Shown here one piece after another: positions 20,715 to 31,873 of a DNA stretch of 64,000 nt (its first letter is position 1; every line of letters starts with the position of its first letter). A program made the position numbers and the translations under genes. The stretch is from Tanytarsus gracilentus (taxonomy: Eukaryota; Arthropoda; Insecta; Diptera; Chironomidae), in NCBI GenBank assembly GCA_038502055.1, contig JAXRKN010000045.1, positions 9,289,501 to 9,353,500 of the forward strand, given 5' to 3'. The notes below the pieces were generated by a model, which was not told the DNA's origin, ran no database searches, and saw nothing but the letters and a program-made list of their open reading frames with translations.

Positions 20715-20978
20715 TTATTCTGACCATTTCAGTTTTCTGCGGTCAATATAAAGCTCTACTTTTCCTGTTGCTACACATTCAGCGATTTTAGCGCATTGTT
20801 TGTGTTGTTCGAGCAAACAACGAATGGGTTTAGTTATATCTAATTGATAAAGCGCATTTGTTATGACTGTGGACGGCAAAGCATGCGATAAAACTGTTTG
20901 CTTCATGGGAGGTGTAAATAAAATTAATTGTGCAGAGTTTTGGCAAATTAATTTCATTGTTACGCGCGAAAATTGCAT
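20715..20978 (-). CDS. Possible small gene in the desert, 87 codons
   Basis: On - the ORF begins MQFSRVTMKLICQNSAQL and ends ELYIDRRKLKWSE then TAA. Codon choice (several GCT, ATC, GAC, CGC codons) looks more protein-like than neighbouring frames. No family is recognised. There are four cysteines after residue 10 and no signal peptide. A small upstream ORF overlaps the start. It could also be chance, and no poly(A) signal lies close downstream. Confidence 0.3.
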   Translation of the reverse strand: MQFSRVTMKLICQNSAQLILFTPPMKQTVLSHALPSTVITNALYQLDITKPIRCLLEQHKQCAKIAECVATGKVELYIDRRKLKWSE

Positions 20979-23239
20979 TTAAAATTCATTTTAGTGCCGA
21001 TTCAAAAATGTTAATTATAAAATATTCCGATAATCATCGTGAGTACATAGTATAGTGTTGTTTGAGATAACAAAGTCCATGAGAGGATTATCAGCAAGTG
21101 GGTGCTTCTGACAGGAGAAAAGAAGAAGAAAAAAACAATAGGCAGAAAATGAAAAATTAACGTGCAATTATTCCACCTCATTGTGTTTTCTATATTGAAA
21201 AGCATGTCTGAGTTGTGAGCCTTCATCCTGTAATGAGATGAGTTGAAATTTTTCCATTGCTTTCTTCATCACAGCGATTAAGTCAAGCATAAGAAAGCTC
21301 TTTACGAGTGAATGAGTGAGAAAGAAAATTAATTTTCATGCAATGATGATGAACATGAGCATGAAGGTTCATGTAAAGAGAAAAAAAGAAGATTTTTAGT
21401 CAGAATTTAATGAGATGTGTAGCAATGTTTTATGTTCTTAACTTATTTAACTTCTGAGAATTGTTTTTTTGTTTTATTTAAATTAAAATCAATTAAGAGT
21501 TTTATAAAAATTAACATTTCTAAATTTTAATACAGTGACCTTATTTTTTGATCCTTGTTCGTGAGCTCAACTGAATATTTTTTCTTATACGCAAATATTA
21601 ATTTAAAAATATTTAAATCAATTCGACAACTTTCTCACCTTAATTTTAGCAATTATCTCAAAATGAAACAAAAAGTATAAAAATAATTTTTGCAATGTGC
21701 ATTAACAAATTTCGTACCACATGCAAAAAGCTTTTTCGAATGAAATTTTGGTTATGGAAAGAATGAACTTCATAAAGTGCAATGGTATATGGCATCGAAA
21801 TCAGTTTTATGATGCAATTTTCATCTTCATAAAAACGTATAATTTTTTTCCGTTCTCATGAGCTCTATAGAAATTTGAAGTGGAAGGTGAATGCAGCGTG
21901 GTTGTAAAGGGATTTATTATTGAGAATGGTGGAGAAATCTTTATGTGGATTCAGTGCAGCGAAAAATTATTTTTCATGTACTATAACGAATTTTTTAACC
22001 ACAAATCTGAAACTGAGCTGAAAAAATCTTTTTGATATTTTTTGGTGCACTTTTAAAAGAATAATACAGAGATTTTCTGATTTTATCCATTTTAAAATTA
22101 TTTGAATTATTTCATTGAAATATTTTTGATGAAAAATGAATGGAGACTTGCACTGCACTTGAGTTTTTCTCTTTAAAAGTGTTTCTTTTGAATTAAAGTT
22201 TTTTTTGTATAAAAATGGAAAAAATCTAAAAATGTACCAAGTGAATGAACTTTTCAAATGCTCTTTTTTATGTGTTATATTGCACTCAAAAATTCAGGTT
22301 TTTCCATCAAGCTTCTTTTTTTTGTGTTTATTATTAAAGATTCTACAAAGTCAGCATCATCACCGAACCAGTAGCAGCTTTTCTTCTTCCATAATAAAAT
22401 GTAGATCAATCTTCTGATAAGATTCGCTTGCGAAAGCTCTTCATCTCCCTATCTCTGTGTTACATCCCTTTTTGTGTGTATTTATGTACCGGGGATTACA
22501 AAATCCATGATGAAAGAAGGAAGTGAATTTGAGCTATGAAGGAGAAGATGATGAGATGTAATTGTGGATGGATAAGTGCGAGATTGAAGGCAGCTTCAAG
22601 TTTAGTGAATAATTTGTCAATCATGTCGGCAGCTTTAAGAAATTTCCTTGAAATAAATTCGCTACCACATCTAAAATCATGCTGGCATTTTCTCTACTTT
22701 GTTAATTAGCTCTTCGTAGTTCATGTATGTAAATACAAAAGAATTTTAACCTTCCCCAAATTAATTGTGAGGGTGAAAATTAAACAGTTTAAGCTCATTC
22801 ATTTGAGATAATTGTGGGAAAAATTCGAAAATTCATTAATTAATTCACTTTGTTTAATCGTTTAATGATTAATTTTTAATTAATTGCGAGGAGCGATGAA
22901 AAATATGAAATTTAATTTTTTAAAATACGTTGAATAAATTTATTTTTGATCTAGCACGAAAAATGAATTTTTATTTAAAATAATTGAGAATTCTCTTAGG
23001 CATTTTGATTTCAAATAATTATGCAAAATTAATCATATTCAAAAGCACCCCTGCGAGCACGACACCGACTGCATTATGCATGGAATTAAATTAAATGAAT
23101 TTCATCACATGATAATTAATTGCATCGAATGAATTTCATCTTAGTTTTGTGTTTATATAAATTGCATAAATCGCTCCAGTTTCAAATATTTAATCAAGTC
23201 GTTCACACTCACATAGGCCTGCGGTTATGTCATATGAAA
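20979..23239. other. Gene-poor region, second part
   Basis: AT-rich with homopolymer runs. Nothing recognised. Confidence 0.5.
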
Positions 23240-23510
23240 TTAATTTAACCGCAAAACATCACTCAGGACGAAATTCAGAAAGCTTTCTTCGTCACGCAAA
23301 TCAATCATAAATGTGCGATTGACTGTAAAGATACATTTTGAATTTCTAATTTGAGGCGCACACAACTCAACAAGGGCGATTATTGTAAAACACCTACGAT
23401 ATGATGAGGACGGAAACTCAGATATGAACAAAACCACACACAGGCCATTAATTATATCGTCAAAAGTTACGGGCGATATGGCTCGGCGTTCACATTTTCC
23501 TGTCGTGATT
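23240..23510 (-). other. GC-richer open frame of unknown nature
   Basis: On - the frame is open from about 23500, after a GACAG acceptor-like site, to a TAA at 23240 and includes ERRAISPVTFDDIINGLC, then LVELCAPQIRNSKC and MIDLRDEESFLNFVL. The region is near 39% G+C against about 30% nearby. There is no in-frame ATG near its start and no known domain. It may be a terminal exon, a decayed gene or a conserved regulatory element. Confidence 0.25.
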
Positions 23511-23639
23511 TTCTCGAGTTAGAAATCACTTAGTGAAATTAAAATCCATGAAATTTTGTGGATATTTGTTTTAGTGAGCCGGATGGAAATTTTAACAATC
23601 GATTATTAAAAAACTTAATTCTAATTCCAAAAAAGTTAA

Positions 23640-23830
23640 TTCTAATAGTTTAAAATATTTAATTTATATTTTGGTGGAATAAAAATTATAAATTTATATC
23701 TTGATGGATTAAAAATTAAAAATTTATGTCTTGGTGGATTAAAAATTTTAAAAATTTAAATCTGGTTGGATTAAAAATATTATTAATCCGAATTATTTAA
23801 AGATATAAATTTAAATCTGTCCAGATTAAA
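23640..23830. repeat. Degenerate ~32-bp tandem array with four TAATCC/GGATTA sites
   Basis: Loose repeats of the form TTGGTGGATTAAAAATT. The core GGATTA occurs at 23706-23711, 23736-23741 and 23768-23773, and TAATCC at 23784-23789. TAATCC is the preferred site of K50 homeodomain proteins (Bicoid/Otd/Pitx type, established knowledge). The array could be either a decayed repeat or a regulatory cluster. Confidence 0.5.
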
Positions 23831-25931
23831 ATAAATCTTGAAATTTTTTATCCATTTTTATTTTTTACCACATCCGATTGCCTCAAACCCCTAACGGCAG
23901 ATCAAATCTTTGACATATTCATAATTTTCAATTTGCATAATTTTTGTTTCAAATTTATGACTCGAGAAAAATACCAAAAAAAAAATTGCGCTTTCAATCA
24001 TTTTTTTATATTTTCCCTCGTGCCTTCTCAGCATAAAATTTTCATGGAGATTGCCAACCATCATATCATTAAAATTTTGTAGTAATGAATAAATGATAAC
24101 AAAAAAGAGAATTTTCGGTGCTTTATGTTCACTAACAGTGGCAAAAACTTTTTTTGGTCTTGTTACATTTTCTATCTCTCTGCGCTGCCACTGACATTAA
24201 ATTTTATCAAGTTTTGTGAACTAAAAAGCAAATGAATCGTGCAAAAGGGATGATAAGGATGGAGAATTAAATATCATTTAAATTTTAATTACCGAGTTTT
24301 TATCGTCACTGTGAATATCCTATGAATAAAAAAAGTTTTTTGTGTGTTTTCATTCATTTTCTGCTGGGGTTGATTGTGACCTTTAGTAAAATATGCTTGT
24401 GAATTTTCACTAATTTATTTTTAATAAATTTAAAATTTCAAAATCGTTAAATTAAAAATTCCTTAAAAGTCCCGCAACTTTTTTACGATCCTCCGTCATC
24501 CACAAAATTTAAAGCGAAAACTTTCATGTTGAATTATTTTGACCCACTTTCTCGCTAGAAATAGTTTGCTATCAACATTTCCCTATCACTCCGACATTGT
24601 TTTAATTACTCTGAAAAATTAATTTGCACTGTAAATTTTTCCGCTCGCACAGACGACAAAAATGAGCAAATAAACATTTTTTTATGGTCAATTGGTCACT
24701 TTTATGGTTTCATTTAGTTCATAATTTAAAATTTCCTGAGTTTGCTCGTAAATAAAGCAATCTCTTTTTTTGGCAACTCATGTCGAGAGCATTGAACGAA
24801 AAAAAACATTCAACATTAAAGCGTTTAAACATTCTCGCCTTAAAGTTCTTCTGTCATTCTGTCTCGAGAGAGTATCATGACAAAAAAAGGAAGAAAATCG
24901 CTTTTCAGCTTAAACTGGCAATTGATGAGAAATCAATAATCGACATAATCAGATTCGAAATGTGGGAAAGAAAAATGTCACCAATGAATAAAATTTTCTG
25001 AGAGTCATCGTGTGTTGCCAACAATTTTATATTTTCAATGTATGGCTTTTAATCCGCTTCGGATATCCGAGTTTTGTGTTAGAAAAACTTTTCATTCCGG
25101 TGCATCCGTGCTTCTTTTTCCTCGATGACATGTTGTGGCATGAAATATTTGAGAAAGTTTTTCATGACTTTGTGCTATTTGTTATCCTGTCGGAGGGAGC
25201 TTTTAAAGTGTCTCGCGTTGTATGGAGTCATAAAATTTAGAGGATGGAGATTATGAGTCGATTGCATGGCATGTTTTGCAGGTAGAGAAAAAATTTTATT
25301 TCTTCTTCAAAATCATTAAAAATAAAATCATCATAAATTTTTGTGTTGACTAATTTTCTCTCTCTGATCGTTAACCTTTTCATCATCAAAGCATCCTCGT
25401 AAGGATAAACATTTGAAAAATTGACATAATGATGATTGAGCTGAAGATGCATGCTATATCCAGGGTAATGCAATCAATCAACTCAAAAAGAGAAGCACGA
25501 ACAAATTTTTTATTATGATGTGCAGAAAAGTGGATCATTTTCACATGTTTTAAATTCAATAAGAAAACTTTCGCTACGATCTCATCATACATGTGCATAA
25601 AACACATCCATTCGAGTCATTTGCATGCATAGTACTTTTCCAATTCCCTCTCTTGACTATCTGCTCTTCTATTTTTTTGGTGAAAATTTAATTTCATTGA
25701 AATGAAATCCTCAAGAAGAAAACGAGGTCATGGTGAATTCTCTCTTTTTTGCAATTCAACTAAAACATATTTTTGAAGCGATCAAGGGATGGAAACTCTT
25801 TATCAGTTGATTTTAAATTTTATCTGAAATAATTTTTCATCCCTTGGCTTTTAAAGAAAATTCCTTTTCTGTCGATCTCTGTGTGTTATTGTTATGCACA
25901 TAAAATTAATTTTCTTGAGTGAATTTCGAGC
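23831..25931. other. Gene-poor region, third part
   Basis: AT-rich. Open frames at 24780-25001 and 25010-25240 lack motifs and look random. Nothing else is recognised. Confidence 0.5.
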
Positions 25932-25933
25932 TA

Positions 25934-26494
25934 TAGGGTATTCGGCTGAATAAGTTGTTGTTGTTGTAATTACAAAAATCGAGTTTTCCTTAGATTTTGC
26001 TGCAAAGCAGTTAAAGACTATTTTTTATTAAATTCTTTGTGGTCTCTTCTTTCTATAAACACTTTTAGACCAGCCATAAACTTTATATATGAAGCAGGAA
26101 ATTTTTTTTAAAAATTAACTAATGTGACACGGAAAATTTTTTCATCTGGCCGATCGACTAAACGGATCAAATCAATTAAGTATAAAATTCCAAACACTTA
26201 ATTTTAGTTAGTGTACAAGTTGTACTATGTAAGAAAAATATAAAAAAATCCAAAAAGCTTAATTAATTTTAATTAATTAAAATTGAATTGTCACTTAGTT
26301 ATCAACAAAATCTTTTAATCTTCATTTTGGAACGGCTGCAAACTTTTAGGAACCTAAAAGTTATTTTATCGTTTTGGCTTTAATTAATAATCCATAATGA
26401 AATTAGTACAAGATGTATTCAGGAAAATTAAAAACTATCATTTTTAAATCGCATTTTTTAAAACTCAACTCCACCTATTCAGCCGAATACCCTA
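25934..26494. mobile_element. 561-bp MITE with 19-bp perfect terminal inverted repeats
   Basis: The left end TAGGGTATTCGGCTGAATA (25934-25952) is repeated exactly, inverted, at 26476-26494. Both ends are flanked by TA (25932-25933 and 26495-26496), a TA target duplication as in the Tc1/mariner superfamily (inference). Homology of the ends continues imperfectly for about ten more bases. The interior is AT-rich with no transposase ORF, so it is non-autonomous. Confidence 0.8.
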
Positions 26495-26496
26495 TA

Positions 26497-29400
26497 AAAG
26501 TATTTTAGCATAGAAATAAAGAAAGAAGCGAAAAGTGAATGCAATCGGAGGTGGGTGGTGAAAACAGAACAGAAATCTTGAGAGTTCTACAAAGTCAAAT
26601 CTCACTTAAATGTAACGAGTGAGTAAACTTTTATTACACAGAATATTTGAAAGCATTTTTAATGTTTTAAAATTACTTTCTTAATTGACTTTTTTATTCC
26701 GATGAAATGTGGGAGTTTTTTTAAAGGTGGAAGAGCTTTTTAAAAATTCACCTGATTTCATCCAGCACTAACTAAATGAGTTGAGTCTTCTATCAAAAAC
26801 ATGAAGATGCTTTATAAATTATTCAAAATCATTTTCGTTCAAATCTTTTTATTTCATAAGGGGAAAACAACGCCGAAAGCATGAACAGCAAGTGCGGCTT
26901 ACGCTTTAATTTACTTTTTTTTCGAGAGCGTTCGACGGCAGCTAAGAGAGCATCCAACTTTAAATTCATGGCAAAAATGCCTTTGATCTCCTGATTGAAG
27001 CATCATTGCAATCAAGATAAATTAGCATAATCATTTTATCAGATTGATATTTGCCTTCCCTCGCTCCTCACCTCATCCGACATTCATTCTTCAACACTCT
27101 GGATGATGATGCTGTGTGTATATGAAACTTCGCTTGCTCTCTCACTCGCATGCATGTATTCAACCTAATTGATTTGCATAAATTTAAATTTTTCCCTCTC
27201 ACTCTTTTGATTGCACGGCAGTGCACATGAAGCAACAACATCACATACGCAAACACCACTGAGAAAATATTATTATTTATGATGATGATAGGGAATGTGA
27301 CTAGAAGCTAAAAGTGCATACTCGCGCGAGAATTTTAGTGATGAAATTTATTAAATCAAAATTTGGTTTAAAATGTAAACTTTCATAATTCGTTGAACTC
27401 TTAACGTCAATGATACATTTATGTTAAATGCCGTCTAGACTCAGAATTTTGCAAACCCACAAAATTTTGTTACTTCACAACATCGAAATTTATTGAAGAG
27501 AACTCTATGAAAATTTAATCCTGCTTGTTCTCTCTTCAAAATGTGTTTGCACATAAAATTATTATTATATGCAATAATACAAATTTGATGAACGTTTCGT
27601 TTGAGAGGTTTGAATCAAAGCTATTCCATTATGATTATGAGTCAGTCATTGAATGTGCATTGAAATTACTTAAGGAATTAAACATTTTGGAATTGAAAGG
27701 AGTTGAATAGGAAATTGGTTATGAATAATTTTAACATGAGTCGAAAATTTAATGACAAAATTCATTAATGACTGTTTGAGGATGTGAGTGCTATTAATTT
27801 TTGAAAAAATCCTTTTTTACATCCATAAACACATTAGGAATTCAATTTACAAACAAAACTTCCTCAACGCATTTAACTTTGTGAGCAATTGAAGTTTGTG
27901 TCAAAATATTTCAACAACACAACAAACACAAGGAAAAAGTTTGTCTCCTTTTCTTGAAAAATCGTTTCCTTCTTTTCTCAAGACTTCGGTTGTGAAAGAG
28001 CTTATTCAATGCCTTTTCTTGCTCCAAAAACTTTTCCTTCCAACAAATGCAGTAGTGCTATTAAAAGTTTTCAACTAGATGAAAGTGCGAATTTTTTCTT
28101 CTGTAAAAGAGAGGAAGAAGTTAAAAGTTATTGAACACCGTTGGGATGGGGATTACTTGTGAGATTTTTATGGTGTGATATAAAGTTTTTAATAAAGCAG
28201 AAAAACTAATTTTTAATTATAAAAAAAAATTCTTTGAACTTTTAAAATTTTACAAAATTTTCCGTCCTCGATTCAGCTTTCAAAATTAATTTTCTATAAA
28301 ATCCTTACGATGCAATAATTTGTTCAACAAAAAAAGAAAGCTTGTCGATATCTTTTAAAAAGTAAGAAACTAAAATAAATCAAATAGAGTTAAGAGAGCG
28401 AGAACCCAAGAAGTGCTGCATTGGCAAACAAGAAGAAATCAAACTGCAGCTCGAAACTTTTTCAGCAAATTTCTTTTTCTATATAAAAGAACTGTGCATT
28501 ATTGAGAATGACGTGTGTGCTCGCTTTAATTGACAGTAAAGTGAGAAACATGCTTCAATGGATGTTTCCACCTACACGTACACCGCAATCATCATCAATT
28601 TTTTAAGCTGAATGGTAAGAGGAAATATCAATCGGACTTTTATAACAATACATTTCATTTGAGTCATGATGCTGTCTCATTTGTGCGCGTGGTGTGTGTG
28701 ATTAAGTGGTGTATGACACCTACCTATTGAATTTGACAGTTCAGCAAGAAGTTTTTTCAAAAAAAATGAAATATTTTAAATTTGAAAATTACGTTATAAA
28801 AATTGAAGTTTTTTTCATTTAAATTTCATAACGTCCTTTTTAAATTTAAAAATAAGGTACCAAAAAAGTACCTTCAAAATTTAATTTTTCACCCCTTTGC
28901 CATTCATTCAATAATTTCAAATTATAAATAAACTCGTGAAAAAAATCGCGCCAAACGCACTCAATAAAATCCACACACAATCGCCATAACAATGAACGAT
29001 TTCCATTTTTGTTGTGTGCAATTTTCTGTTTGCTTTTCTCACTGCACCACGGCTTCCAAAGATTTTTAATTTCATTTTACACAACAACGACTCATTCAAC
29101 AATTTAAATGGCGTGCATTTATCCTCGGTTTTTTCATTATTTGTTTATTCACTGCAAAAACGCCTGCAATTGTTGGTTTTGTAAATTTAATTTCCATTTA
29201 TATTGATTTTGGTGTGAGAGTCTTTTGAATTTGATTGCGTTTCAGTAAAATTATTTTATCCGAAAATTGTGCGTGGAATTTTTATTTCCCTTCTCAAATT
29301 TCAATCGAACCGCTTTATGTGAAACCACTCGTGAGTTCTCTATTATAACTCGCATGCTAATGACAAATATTTTTTATTGCGGTATATTCAAAGTCATAAC

Positions 29401-31680
29401 CATAAGAGGGTTGCAAAATTTTGCCTTTGATCTTGTGCCGATAATTATTTTTTATTGTCTCGAATTTCATTTTTAAAATGCAATTAAAACTATATGCAGT
29501 GCAAGTATTCGACGCAGATGTGCTTGTGGAAAAACTAATTAGGTATCGAAAGAGCGCAAGGAAGCCATTGACATGATTAATCTAATTGTGGTGTAAAATT
29601 TTTGCACTAGGAACAGTGCAGAGTTATTGCTGCTGTAATTTTTGTGGCATAACGGAATTTTTGTAAGGAAGTTGACTAAAATTTAAATTTTTTACTCTGA
29701 TTTTTTAAAGAAAATTTTCAACTCTAATTTTTTTGTAACATAAAAAAAATTGTTCAAATTTTATTAATTTCGATAAAATTTAATATCAAACCATATTTGA
29801 TGTTTTTAATTGTTATTTTCCTCATTCACAAACTTTTCCCCGATAAAATTCTCAAAATTCCCTCGACCAGACACAGCGAAAAACCTCAGTGGCAACCTCG
29901 TGATGTTGGTTAGTGAGAAAATTAAAATTTAATGCTGTTTTGAACTCGTAAAAGCCAAGCGAGAGCTCATTATAAGCTTATTACTATGTACTGTAAAGGA
30001 GGCGATGAAAATTTTCTCCTTCGTCAAACAAAAACAGCTTATTAAAAAAGTTATGATGATGCCATGTAGTTTAATTACACTTTTTCTCTCTGGTTTACTG
30101 CATTCGAGATGAAGAAGAAGAAAAAGTGTAAAAAGTTCATTAAAACTCTTACTTTTTTTGTGTGGGGTAGTTGTAAAAGAAAAATTTACGATAAGAAAGT
30201 GAAAAATATCAAAAAAGAGAGAGCGAGAAAAAGAAAATTGCACTCGGTGGTTGAATTAATCACCATCTTAATTTTACAATTCCCATCACGTTCTACTGAT
30301 TCATTCTTTTCGAACTTTATTTCCCCCCGAGTTATTTCTTCTCGACATGCCACGTACGTATCTATCAACTGGACTGATACATCATCGACATCATCTGATA
30401 CATAAAAATTGAGGGGAGATCTCACTCATCAAATCTAGTTATGTCGACTGACTTCACTGACGAATTGATGAATGTTGACGGAATTTATTAGATCTCTCTC
30501 AATTTTTCCTAAGGGGGGAAAATATTTTTGTTAGTCATTTTTCAAGTTTTTAAATTTCCGTTGAAAATTAATTGGAATTCAAATCGAACGCAATTCAAAG
30601 CTCACAAAAATCCCTCTTAAACTAGTAAAATTTGAAACTGCCTAAATTGCAATCAACATCAGCCCCTAAATCATTCTTATACTCTCATTCTGACATTCGA
30701 CGAACACAGAGTACACAAATATTCATTAACAATTGCCATGTGCTTGGACGTGATGTGGATGCATAAAAAGATTGAGATGGTTGTGAAAATGAAATAGGTT
30801 GAGAAAAATAAATATTTTGTTGGGGTTGATGGTTCATTTCTTTTAAATTATTTTTTTGTGATGTTAATTTTATTTAAAGTTGGATGAAAGAGGGTGGAAA
30901 AATATTCGCGCTGTCAAAATAAATTCACGCATCAATTTGGAAGACATGTGTGGATTTAGAAAAAAGGGATGGAAAATATTTTCATTTTAAATATTTTTTT
31001 GATCTTGACATTTTTTATTTTTTCATTCCATCAGGAGAGATAAAAGGTGAAAGGAGGGTGAAAGAATTTTGAGAATCCTAATCAAGCAATATTCAAGAAG
31101 TAATTTCATAGTATAAAAGAGATGGAATGTGATCAGAAAACTTTTATGAGAGGGGTGGAATCATAAATTATGGGACGTATGAGAATTGAAATATTTTTGT
31201 GGTTAAATTTTTTTCTCTTCTCACACTTCCTCACAAATCCTCAATATAAAATGTGGCAAAGAGAAAATTTTAGGCAAAATTAGAAAATTCTTCTCTCGTC
31301 AACATTTTCATCGTATATCAGTAAACTCGAAGCGTCAGCCACAAGTGAAGAAGAGAAATTATCTCAATGGTTTTTGATGAAATTATTCGCAATGTGTTTT
31401 CACCTCATCCCTGTGTGTGCCTTCGCATAAAATTTACATCTTTTTGACGCTTTCAAGTTAAAAGTTTTTAATCAAGCAATTTTGTCGAAGCGTGAACTCG
31501 AGCTGTATTATGAATGTCTCGCTATCTATTCTACCTACACGCGGTATTTTATGACAACATAATTCACCTTTTATGTTTTCATTCCCGCATTTAAGTGAAT
31601 ATTACTTACCGTCTTTTGTGTGTGACACAAACGAACTCATTCACACATGTCTAGGTTAGTACACACAAGCAAGTGAAGAT
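26497..31680. other. Gene-poor region, fourth part
   Basis: AT-rich, with no supported gene. Open frames here (for example 29929-30243 - and 30109-30405 +) are low-complexity and overlap each other on opposite strands. Confidence 0.5.
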
Positions 31681-31873
31681 GAGGCAAAAATGCATAAAAA
31701 TTTCTACTTTATGTTTTATTGCCAACATACAGAAATTTTCCATTTTCCCTTCCTCAACGAAACAATTTTAAGCAGAATGCTTTTAGTGGCAGCAAACAGA
31801 CGAGAGAATTTTATTTATGACATGCAGAAAAATATGCAGGTAGCACTTTTTCATCATAAACTTTTCATTTAAA
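31681..31873 (+). repeat. Dispersed ~190-bp repeat, copy A
   Basis: Starts GAGGCAAAAATGCATAAAAA and ends with TCATAAACTTTTCATTTAAA. It matches the - strand of 43577-43768 along its whole length, including the blocks TTATTGCCAACA, AGAAATTTTCCATTTTC, GCAAACAGACGAGA and TTTATTTATGACATGCAG, with small indels. No clear terminal inverted repeat or target duplication is seen, so the class is unknown (SINE-like or a decayed MITE). Confidence 0.75.

Noticed and set aside
31690..31872. 60-codon frame in repeat copy A resembling a frame in copy B, suggesting a conserved peptide.
   Set aside because: Indels between the copies shift the frame in the middle, so the similarity is nucleotide-level repeat homology and not protein conservation.
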